This document shows, in pieces, positions 1-7,043 of a DNA stretch of 64,000 nucleotides (position 1 is its first letter; each line of letters begins with the position of its first letter). This stretch comes from Chachezhania antarctica (GTDB lineage Bacteria; Pseudomonadota; Alphaproteobacteria; Rhodobacterales; Rhodobacteraceae), in assembly GCF_003646465.1 (NCBI RefSeq), contig NZ_QZEX01000009.1, forward strand, positions 1-64,000, in the 5' to 3' direction. A model generated the notes under the pieces. It saw only the letters and a program-made list of their open reading frames with translations, was not told the origin of the DNA and did no database searches. The translations under genes were made by a program, and so were the position numbers.

Positions 1-417
1 CAGGACCGCAGCGACACATCCAAGCCAACATAATGTTCCATTCGAAGTCTCCCTTGCTCACAGATTTCCTGTGATCCTATCGGGAGCTCGACCTCAGTGC
101 AGGGTCAGCCCAATTACGCATGCTAAGGGCGAAGATTAGGGCGCGAAGCGCGGTCGCGTTGATCGCTATGAATCGGTTGCCCTGTTTGCCGTAGCACCTC
201 ATGAGAACATTGGCTGGTTTTAGGGGCTAATTGAGAACCCCGCCCCCGTTCATCAACCGACGTTGCTTGCGTTGCAGCGTTGGGCCGTCGCTTCGATAAG
301 CCGTCAAAACCGGCATGTACCGAAAATCGTATCAATTACCTGAGAAAAATCTGAAGACACTTCGAAAATGCAAATCTTTTCAAAGCTGAATGGTCCAAAG
401 GGCTCTGCGTGTTTACG
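1..417. other. Left-edge non-coding or decayed stretch
   Basis: No convincing gene is seen. The only open frames are short and lack a ribosome binding site. The reverse strand around 130-250 reads like a short decayed coding stretch, but I could not assign it to a family. Given the truncated transposase and gene remnants further right, this is probably genomic debris. Confidence 0.4.
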
Positions 418-936
418 TCAGGTGGTCGAATTCGGGCGCTTCTGATCTCTGGTCAGCCAGAGCAGCGCAAAGCCTACTACCGGCAACAATATGTCTGACC
501 AGAAAATCGTTCCGGCGTTGCCGGGGGCAAAGTTATGCGACTTGACCATGTCGATGGCGTGCCCGACAGCCGCACCCCACAGGAAGAACGACGGCCCGAG
601 GACTGCGGCGAGGCGCACCGTCCAGCCGCTGCGGAAGGCCAGAAACCCCACGGCCGCAAACCCGAGGCTGGCATAGCCTACCTCGGCCTGGAAAGGGCTG
701 TCGGCCCATCCGATGAACGACGCCGTGAATTTGCCGAAGAAGACATGCATGACGAAGTTGTAGATGTACGAAACGCCGATCGAGAAGAACAGGAACCACG
801 CCAGAAGCGCATCGTACACGTCTTGTTTCGATCTTGGTGTGCCGCGCAACCCAAGGGAAATCCAAGCGGCGACAAGGCCCACAACGAACAGGACCGCTGT
901 GAAGTTGGAAAGTACAAAGCCGATTGCCGCGCCCAA
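418..936 (-). CDS. Small polytopic membrane protein (DUF6790-like)
   Basis: A 172-residue protein with about five hydrophobic segments (roughly residues 8-28, 42-65, 86-104, 108-128 and 142-160), so an inner-membrane protein. The middle holds short polar loops with the motif FFGKFTASFIGWADSPFQAE, which resembles the DUF6790 family of uncharacterised membrane proteins. No catalytic motif is visible and the function is unknown. It stands alone: no co-directional neighbour is close, and the region to its left looks decayed. Longer frames starting further upstream lose the membrane pattern, so the ATG at 936 is preferred. Confidence 0.6.
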   Translation of the reverse strand: MGAAIGFVLSNFTAVLFVVGLVAAWISLGLRGTPRSKQDVYDALLAWFLFFSIGVSYIYNFVMHVFFGKFTASFIGWADSPFQAEVGYASLGFAAVGFLAFRSGWTVRLAAVLGPSFFLWGAAVGHAIDMVKSHNFAPGNAGTIFWSDILLPVVGFALLWLTRDQKRPNSTT

Positions 937-1446
937 AGCCGGACCTCCAGTAAGAATCTATCGCCCATGAAAGCACGTGCGCTGGGTTTGTGGCAACGCG
1001 AAGGTAGAGCAATTCTCTGACGGTGTGTCTGTGCGGTTTCAGGCAAATAGCGACTTAGATCATTCGAGCGCGAACCTGCTTACCCTAGACGTCCAGTGCC
1101 GTTGTTCCTAGTCAAGTCGACTTTGCGATTGGCAGTCTTGCTATCCCGTTCGGCTTAAATCCAATCATGTATCGACCGCCACTATCACGTCCAAACGGCA
1201 GGCACGGCGTGCCTCAAGGTCAGCTATACTGCTCGCCTCGAACCTTCGCACATAGCGCAGCGAACGACAGCTTCCTGCGCACAGCGGTCATCTGTGTGGA
1301 GTGCAGCGAAGGTCGGCTTTCCGCCGATGTTGTTGAAAAAGTCGTCCGAAATCGTCGCTTTTGAGGCTCGCCGCCGCGGAGCAATGCAATTGCGTTCGGG
1401 CGATTGCCCGTCGACCCGCCTCTAGGCGGTAATCTTGCCATTCAGC
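937..1446. other. Intergenic stretch carrying the outer end of the IS remnant
   Basis: No gene is supported here. Positions 1320-1446 lie just beyond the transposase stop codon and contain the run TTGTTGAAAAAGTCG (about 1329-1343), typical of the terminal sequence of IS1182/IS5-like elements, so the outer end of the insertion sequence probably lies near 1325-1345. The remainder, 937-1300, shows nothing recognisable. Confidence 0.4.
1302..1318 (+). repeat. 17-bp repeat, left copy (inverted partner at 2486-2502)
   Basis: TGCAGCGAAGGTCGGCT occurs here on the plus strand and again at 2486-2502 on the minus strand, where the truncated transposase frame begins. The two copies bracket the IS remnant in inverted orientation. 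Confidence 0.6.
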
Positions 1447-2490
1447 TCATGCTGCGGCCTCCTGTTTGATACTTCGCGGGCGTAGCTTCGCGAGTTTTCG
1501 TAGGTTCTGGGCGATGGCGGCGAGCAGGAATTCGTCCTTGGCGCCGTTTGGTCCACGGAGCCGCAGCCGTGTCAGACCAAGGATGCGCTTGAGGTGCGCG
1601 AAGAGCATCTCGACCTTCTTCCGCTTGTCGCGCGACACCTTGTAGGCCTTGGTCTTGCGGCACTCTCTGGCGAACTCGCGCGCCTCTTCATGGGGTTCAC
1701 GCGTGACATATCGGGCATCGGCTTTAGGGCAGCAGATCTCCTTGGATGGGCAGGCTTGGCAGATAGCCTTCAAGCAGCGGTATTTCTTTCGCCCACCAGT
1801 ATCCTGACCCCGGTTCGGATCGGAATAGTTGCGTCTGAACTGTTTGAGGGCATGGCCTTCAGGGCAGATATACTGACCATTCTTATCATCCCATTCGAAG
1901 TCCGAGCGGGAGAATGTGCCATCTGTCCGCACAGATTTGTCGATCACCGGAATGAAGGGAATGATGCTGCGCTTCTCGACCAGCCAGCCCAGGTTCTCGG
2001 CATTGCCGTAGGCTGTGTCGGCGGCGAGCCAATCCGGCTTGATGCCAAAGCGTTTTTCGGTTCTGTCCAACATCGTGCGTGCAGCTCCGACTTCGGCCTG
2101 GCGGATGGCCCGCGTCGCCTCAACGTCCATGATCACGGAACTCTTGGTGTCGATCAGGTAGTTGGTGGCATAGGCAAAATAGGGTCGGCTTTCCTCGGCT
2201 CGGGTCCATTGTGCGGCCGGATCAGACTTGGCGACGAACTTGGGCTGCACAGGCGACGCCGCGCCAAAAGCGGCGTCATCCAATGTCTCCAGGTATTCCC
2301 GCGCCGCTCTATTCCCAGCTTCTCGCGCGGCCTCGGGGCTCCAATCTTCCGCTGCGATAGACCGGATCTTGTTGGCATCAGCCGAGATCAGGCTCGCATC
2401 TACCGCGAAGCCTTCGCCCGACACCAGATCCTCTTTAAGGCAACGTTCAACGGTTGTCTCAAACACCTGCCGCAGAAGACCAGGCAGCCG
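1326..2490 (-). mobile_element. IS1182-family element, truncated at the transposase 5' end
   Basis: The element contains the C-terminal three quarters of an IS1182-type DDE transposase. The outer end downstream of the gene (near 1326-1345) has the TTGTTGAAAAAG-type terminus. The other end is missing: the reading frame runs into unrelated sequence at about 2490 and no matching terminus is seen there. Boundaries are approximate. A deletion or recombination at the 17-bp repeat may have removed the right end. Confidence 0.6.
1447..2466 (-). pseudogene. IS1182-family transposase, 5'-truncated
   Basis: The frame encodes 339 residues from a GTG. Family members are about 450 residues and begin with an extra N-terminal DNA-binding domain of roughly 110 residues, absent here. 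Upstream of the GTG the frame continues for about 20 codons with LPGLLRQ, matching the family's LLRQxFETTVERC segment, then stops. The DDE-type residues appear intact: AVDASLI, AADTAYGNAENL and the E of KKVEMLFAHLKR, followed by the conserved LRLRGPNGAKDEF. Cysteine pairs in ICQACPSKEICC fit the zinc-ribbon insert of this family. Loss of the DNA-binding part makes it very likely inactive, although the remaining frame is undamaged, pointing to a fairly recent truncation. Confidence 0.85.
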
Positions 2491-2754
2491 ACCTTCGCTG
2501 CAAGTGCACCAATTTCAGGTCTGGTGAACCGTTCTATAAACGGTGGTTATTGATCTGTCGCTGTTCGGAAAGAGCTAGGCCAGCGACCGCCGTCGAAGAG
2601 ATCCTTCGTCCGAAGGAAGTAAATTCGGGTTGCCAAGGCCCCGAACGTAACTTCTGTAAAATGCCTCTTTGACTTTCTGCCTTTTCGATAATGCGCACGA
2701 CATTGGTCATGCCATCTTGCATATAGCGTTTCCAGAATGCCCTGATAATGACGC
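2467..2754. other. Intergenic stretch with an orphan 17-bp palindrome
   Basis: No gene is supported. It contains the right-hand copy of the 17-bp repeat (2486-2502) and a perfect palindrome, ACCGTT-CTATA-AACGGT, at 2528-2544. The spacing and symmetry look like a TetR-type operator, but no TetR gene lies next to it. Confidence 0.5.
2528..2544. promoter_or_regulatory. Orphan operator-like palindrome
   Basis: ACCGTT-CTATA-AACGGT has perfect 6-bp arms around 5 bp. It lies between the truncated IS and the alpha/beta hydrolase, about 210 bp beyond the 3' end of the hydrolase gene, so it is not placed to control that gene. It may be the relic of a promoter whose gene was lost when the IS region rearranged. 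Confidence 0.35.
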
Positions 2755-3609
2755 CTAGAATGGGCCGGGCCAATGCGCCGGTTGGTCTGAACCCATAAGC
2801 CCCTCGATGAAGGCGATGATCCGCGGGGCGACCAGATCGGCCATCTCGGTATGCGGGTAGTGCCCCGCGCCGTCTACGATCATGGTTTCTGCATGGAGCT
2901 TGCCGGCCAGCATGCGCGTCTCTTCGACGGCATTCTTGAAGTCCGGATCCTTGGTGCCCATCACGATCAGTGCAGGCACAACGGTTTTGTCCAGAATGGC
3001 TGCCGTATCGGCCTTGGACAGCGCAAGCATTGCCCGCAGCGCATCCATGCGACCTGGCTCGCGCAGGTTCCGGGTGATTGCGGCTTTAACCTCGGCGTGA
3101 TCCGCGGGTTTCCTGCTGGGGAACAGGCTGTCCCAATACATGGTCCAGAAGCCGACGCGCCAGGGACCGGCGAAACCGATCTTGAGGGAGAGCTTCTGCA
3201 CGAGGGACGCGTGCAGATCGCGCACGATCGGCCCGAGCAGCACCACGCCTCGAACGTGCTCCGGCGCGTCCTGCGCCGCCCAGACAGCCGAACCGGCAGC
3301 GAAGGAATTGCCGAGGATCGTCGCAGGACCAGCGCCGAGTTGCTTGAGCACGGCAACGGCATCCCGTCCGACGGCGCGGGCGGAGAAGTCGCTCCACCGC
3401 GCCGAGGTCTCGCCGAACCCGCGAGCGTCCATGGTGATGACGCGGTAGCCGGCCTGCTGCAGAGCTGGGCGGATGAACCGGTATTCAGACCTCAGGTCGC
3501 CCATGCCGGGGATGGCAAGGATGGCGGGACCGTTGCCGCCTGTGTCCTCGAAAGCAATACGGCCGCCGTCGGCTGAAATGAACTGGGTCTGGGTGCTGGG
3601 AATACGCAT
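2755..3609 (-). CDS. Alpha/beta hydrolase
   Basis: A 284-residue single-domain alpha/beta hydrolase without a signal peptide, so cytoplasmic. The oxyanion region is IPGMGD (34-39), the strand-4 motif is MDARGFGETS (60-69), and the nucleophile elbow GNSFAAG gives Ser102. The acid is probably Asp221 in GTKDPDF and the base His250 in GAGHYPHTE, so the triad is complete. The length is usual for the family (270-300). The substrate cannot be read from sequence; esterases, haloalkane dehalogenases and C-C hydrolases share this layout. It is divergent from a LysR regulator with about 125 bp between the starts, a common arrangement in which the LysR protein controls the neighbour. Confidence 0.85.
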   Translation of the reverse strand: MRIPSTQTQFISADGGRIAFEDTGGNGPAILAIPGMGDLRSEYRFIRPALQQAGYRVITMDARGFGETSARWSDFSARAVGRDAVAVLKQLGAGPATILGNSFAAGSAVWAAQDAPEHVRGVVLLGPIVRDLHASLVQKLSLKIGFAGPWRVGFWTMYWDSLFPSRKPADHAEVKAAITRNLREPGRMDALRAMLALSKADTAAILDKTVVPALIVMGTKDPDFKNAVEETRMLAGKLHAETMIVDGAGHYPHTEMADLVAPRIIAFIEGLMGSDQPAHWPGPF

Positions 3610-3734
3610 GGGACTGGCTTTCTCTCTTGCTTGCTTCCGGCGGCCTTGCCGCTGTCTGCGTTGTTGACCCTCTCAAGGTAGCTGACGTATTTTCGAATAA
3701 TAATTGGCCAAATGAGGATAGCCTCGTTCCAAAA
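3610..3734. promoter_or_regulatory. Divergent hydrolase/LysR promoter region
   Basis: 125 bp between two divergent start codons. It contains an AT-rich segment around 3685-3715 with TTTTCGAA and TTGGCCAA, plausible parts of a LysR T-N11-A binding site and overlapping promoters. No site can be assigned with certainty. Confidence 0.4.
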
Positions 3735-4643
3735 ATGAATACCCTCGACTGGACGTTGCTGCGGTCATTCCTCGCCGTCGTGGAAGGCGGCTCGCTTTCG
3801 GCAGCTGCCAAGAGCATGGGAGCGACCCAGCCGACATTGAGCCGCCACATCCGCGAGCTCGAAACCGCACTTGGCGTCATTCTGTTCACCCGTTCCGCTC
3901 AGGGGCTGGACCCGACAGCGGCAGCGCTGGGACTGGTCCACGACGCACGCACCATGGGCGCTGCAGCGGAGGCGCTGAACCTCAAGGCGCGGGGGCGACA
4001 GCAGCACCTTTTTGGCACCGTCAGGATTACCGCTTCCGTTATCGTCGCCAACCTCATGCTACCTCCCATTCTCGCTGCTCTGCGCCAGGCAGAGCCGAGC
4101 ATCCAGATCGAGATCGTTGCCTCGGATGCCAACCAGAACCTGCTGCGCCGCGACGCGGATATTGCGATCCGGATGGCTGATCCGACACAGAACGCCCTCA
4201 TTGCCCGCAAGCTCGGAGACTCACCAATGGGTCTTTTTGCGACCCGTGCCTACTTTGATCGGCGTGGTCGTATCGCCGCGAAAGACGATTTGAAGAACCA
4301 CGATCTCATAGGTTTCGATCGCAGCGACTTGCTGATCAGAGGCTTCGCGACTTACGATATAGCCCTTGCGCGCGAGGAGTTTTCCATGCGGACCGACGAT
4401 GCCATGCTTACCTGGAACCTCCTCCTGTCAGGCGCTGGTATCGGAATTGCGCAGGTCATACTGGCGGAACGCCAGAGCGATCTCGAGCAGGTCGACGCGG
4501 GAATCGACTTCGGCGCCCTGCCAGTTTGGCTGGTCATGAGCGAAGAGGTGCGTAGCAACGCCCGCATCCGCCGTGTTGCCGACTTCCTGTCGTCGGCTCT
4601 GAATGACCTTTTGAAAGCCGCCACTGCTCGGCCCATCCGATAA
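3735..4643 (+). CDS. LysR-family transcriptional regulator
   Basis: 302 residues, the standard LysR length. The N-terminal winged helix-turn-helix is clear: WTLLRSFLAVVEGGSLSAAA, then ATQPTLSRHIRELETALGV (about residues 25-50). The rest is the periplasmic-binding-like effector domain, with DADIAIRMADPTQ near 140. The start at 3735 is preferred over in-frame codons upstream because homologues begin with the MNTLDWTLLRSF type of sequence. The gene is divergent from the alpha/beta hydrolase, its most likely target. The effector is unknown. Confidence 0.9.
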   Translation: MNTLDWTLLRSFLAVVEGGSLSAAAKSMGATQPTLSRHIRELETALGVILFTRSAQGLDPTAAALGLVHDARTMGAAAEALNLKARGRQQHLFGTVRITASVIVANLMLPPILAALRQAEPSIQIEIVASDANQNLLRRDADIAIRMADPTQNALIARKLGDSPMGLFATRAYFDRRGRIAAKDDLKNHDLIGFDRSDLLIRGFATYDIALAREEFSMRTDDAMLTWNLLLSGAGIGIAQVILAERQSDLEQVDAGIDFGALPVWLVMSEEVRSNARIRRVADFLSSALNDLLKAATARPIR

Positions 4644-4690
4644 CATCGTTGCCACCATAGTTCATCCGCCGGATCATATTGATGTGGAGT

Positions 4691-5113
4691 TCATCGAATA
4701 GACATCACCCATTTTTTGAAAATTTTTAGCTCCTTGCAGTTCTGATCACCTTCGCGGCAAACAAAATACATGCCGCTGTCCAGCGGGTTCAGGACGTCGT
4801 CAAGGCGGACCAGCCTGCCCGCCTCGATGTCTTTGGCGACCAACAATTGGCGTGCCAGGGCGACGCCCTGCCGATCAACTGCGGCTTTCTGTAAGGTCGC
4901 GCTTTCCGAAAACTTGATCTTTTTCCGGTGCGTGATCTCCTCGGTCGGCAGACCAGCCATCTTTGCCCATTTGTCCCAACCCTGATGATAGTCATGGTGA
5001 AGCAGGGGCAGACGGGCGATATCCTGGGCGCCAGGCGTGAGCGACAGCAACTGGGAGACCGGCATGCGCGTCTCGCCCCGGACGACCTGTACGGACGTGA
5101 AAACGCTCAGCAT
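4691..5113 (-). pseudogene. LysR-family regulator remnant (effector domain only)
   Basis: A 140-residue frame matching the C-terminal half of a GcvA-like LysR effector domain: ARLPLLHHDYHQGWDKWAKMAGL, then a stretch with VDRQGVALARQLLVAKDIEAGRLV, typical of the last 100 residues of these regulators. No helix-turn-helix precedes it; upstream the frame meets a tandem duplication (5171-5212) and then the neighbouring flavoprotein gene. It cannot bind DNA as a normal LysR protein and is best read as a 5'-truncated pseudogene. Confidence 0.7.
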
Positions 5114-5170
5114 CGGATTGACGCTCTGACCGCCAGCTCGAGAAGGCGCTTGGCGTGGTGACGGAGACGG

Positions 5171-5212
5171 GCCTGAGCCCGCAACCGGCCGGCCTGAGCC
5201 CGCAACCGGCCG
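5171..5212. repeat. Perfect 21-bp tandem duplication
   Basis: Two adjacent identical 21-bp units beginning GCCTGAGCCCGC and ending AACCGGCCG, at 5171-5191 and 5192-5212. It lies between the LysR remnant and the 3' end of the flavoprotein gene, at the point where the LysR gene lost its 5' part. Confidence 0.75.
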
Positions 5213-5258
5213 GTGTGAGGCCCAGCCGCGGGGCTTGGCGGCGGAGAAGGCCGCCCCC

Positions 5259-6440
5259 CTATGCCGGTTGAACCCGGGTGGCCGCGGCGCGCCCTGCCCA
5301 GCGGCCGGTGGCGAGGCAGGCCGTCAGCAGGTAGCCGCCCGTGGGGGCCTCCCAGTCGATCATCTCTCCGGCCAGATAGGTGCCGGGGCGGTCGCGCAGC
5401 ATGAGGTCCGGCGTCAGGCGGTCGAAGGGCATCCCTCCGGCGGTGGAGATCGCCCGGGCCATGTCCATCGGTCCCGCCAGGGGCAGCGGGAGGGCCTTGA
5501 CCCGTGCGGCCAGGCTTTCGGGATCCGTGGGCAGCGGGCGGGCCAGTTCGTTCAGCAGCGCGCGCTTCACCGGGTCCAGCTTCAGCGCCTTGCGCAGCCG
5601 GTTGGACAGGCTTTCCCCCCTGCGCCCCGCGGCCAGCCGGGCGGCGATGTCGGGCGCCTCAAGGTCGGGCGCAAGATCCAGGCTCAGCGCCGCGCCCCCG
5701 CGCAGGGCGCGGGAAAGGGTGTAGACCGCCCCGCCCTCGATCCCGTCACGGGTGAGGACGAACTCGCCGCGGGTTTCTTGTTGGGTTTCTCGGTGGGCGG
5801 CGCGCAGGGCCACGGCCTTCACCGGTGCGCCGAAATGCGGTTCCATGTGGGCGGACCATGCATGCCGGAAGCCGCAATTGGAGGGCGCGAAGGGCGTCAC
5901 CGGCGCCAGCGCCTCGGCCCAGGCCCCGTCGGAGCCCAGCCGTGGCCAGCTGGCCCCGCCAAGGGCCAGCACGGTGACATCCGGCGTGATCTCCCGCCGG
6001 CCGTCCGGCGTGGCAAAGCGGGATCCGGTCGTGGTAAACCCGTCCCACCGCCAGCGGGTATGCAGCACGGCACCCTGCCCGGAGAGCCGGCCCAGCCACG
6101 CGCGCAGCAGCGGAGAGGCCTTCATCCCCACCGGAAAGACCCGGCCCGTGGATCCGGTGAAGAGCGTCTCGCCCAACCCGCGCGCCCAGTCCTGCACCGC
6201 CTCCGGCCCGAACGCCTCAAGCGCGGGGCGCAGCTGCAGGGCTGCGTCCTCATAGGCCTGCAGGAAGGTCTCGAACGCCTCTGCCTTCGTCAGGTTCAGC
6301 CCTGATTTCCCGGCCATCAGGAGCTTGCGCCCCATGGTCGGCATCTGGTCCGCCACGGTGACCGACAACCCTGCCTCGCAGAGGACCTCTGCCGCCATCA
6401 GCCCTGCCGGGCCGCCGCCTATGACCAATGCCGTTGCCAT
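5259..6440 (-). CDS. TIGR03862-type NAD(P)/FAD-dependent oxidoreductase
   Basis: A 393-residue flavoprotein of the HI0933/YhiN superfamily, TIGR03862 branch. The N-terminus holds the dinucleotide-binding motif GGGPAGLMAAE (8-18), followed by MGRKLLMAGKSGLNLTK, the family signature around residue 40. The C-terminus has the second FAD-contact region, GEMIDWEAPTGGYLL. Length is normal and the frame is intact. The reaction is unknown for this family. The protein is soluble. No operon partner is evident: the LysR remnant lies downstream and an HNH remnant upstream on the opposite strand. Confidence 0.85.
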   Translation of the reverse strand: MATALVIGGGPAGLMAAEVLCEAGLSVTVADQMPTMGRKLLMAGKSGLNLTKAEAFETFLQAYEDAALQLRPALEAFGPEAVQDWARGLGETLFTGSTGRVFPVGMKASPLLRAWLGRLSGQGAVLHTRWRWDGFTTTGSRFATPDGRREITPDVTVLALGGASWPRLGSDGAWAEALAPVTPFAPSNCGFRHAWSAHMEPHFGAPVKAVALRAAHRETQQETRGEFVLTRDGIEGGAVYTLSRALRGGAALSLDLAPDLEAPDIAARLAAGRRGESLSNRLRKALKLDPVKRALLNELARPLPTDPESLAARVKALPLPLAGPMDMARAISTAGGMPFDRLTPDLMLRDRPGTYLAGEMIDWEAPTGGYLLTACLATGRWAGRAAATRVQPA

Positions 6441-6468
6441 CGCCGTTCCGCTGTCCTGTCGTCACCCC

Positions 6469-6735
6469 ATGGAAGAGGATCCCGCCTGTCCGCTTTGCCC
6501 GGGTCCGATCCCGCCGGACGTGCCGGCGGTGCTGTTCCACCGGATCTGCCATAAGGAAGTCCACGCCATTTTGACAGAGGTGGAACAGGCCCTGCCCGCC
6601 CTTCCCCGGGCTGGCAAGGTTCTTCCCCGGGTGGCAAGGTGCCAGACACCCGTGCGGGTTCGGTTTCCATCTCGGAAAAAACGTGGTCCACTTGATCTTT
6701 TCGGGCCGGATTGTTTGCTGATCCGACATGGATGA
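6469..6735 (+). pseudogene. HNH-endonuclease-like remnant with internal deletion
   Basis: The frame starts MEEDPACPLCPGPIPPDVP, matching the CPLCGRPIPP-type zinc-knuckle start of a family of small HNH proteins common in Rhodobacteraceae. It jumps directly to VLFHRICHKEVHAILTEVEQA, the family's C-terminal half. The expected central segment with the catalytic SLHHLxPKxxGG histidines is missing, about 15-20 residues. After residue 40 the sequence no longer resembles the family and runs through an imperfect duplication at 6601-6640. It should be inactive as a nuclease. Confidence 0.55.
6601..6640. repeat. Imperfect 19-21-bp tandem repeat
   Basis: CTTCCCCGGGCTGGCAAGGTT (6601-6621) is followed at once by CTTCCCCGGGTGGCAAGGT (6622-6640), differing by one missing base. 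It lies in the decayed tail of the HNH remnant. Confidence 0.6.
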
Positions 6736-7043
6736 CCCAGGCGGAACGACACTGTTGCAGGGTACCCCGTACCACCGATGCCCGCCCCAGCCCATCAAGC
6801 TCAACTGCGGGAGATCTGACGCAGTGTCCGGTTGCCAAACCTCGTTCACGTTTTCAATGATCGCGCCGTCGTCGGTTTCGAATGCATCGCGGGTATCGGG
6901 CTCAGGCCTGTTGTCCCCGGAAATCGGTCGGCCAGTCGGCGAAAGGGTTCAGGATCGTGCCGTTGACCTTCGAACCGATGACCGGCCCACCGGGGCCCAT
7001 TTCGCGTATCGGGCCAGGCTCCACTTCAAGGCGGAAGGCGCAT
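6736..7043. other. Stretch without a recognisable gene
   Basis: No gene is supported. On the reverse strand two overlapping frames give protein-like fragments (one with GPVIGSKVNGTILNPFADWP near 6930-7000, the other with ETDDGAIIENVNEVW near 6840-6890), which could be halves of a frameshifted gene, but I do not recognise the family. Confidence 0.3.

Noticed and set aside
5171-5212. Tandem repeat considered as a CRISPR fragment
   Set aside because: Only two units without spacers and no cas genes nearby.
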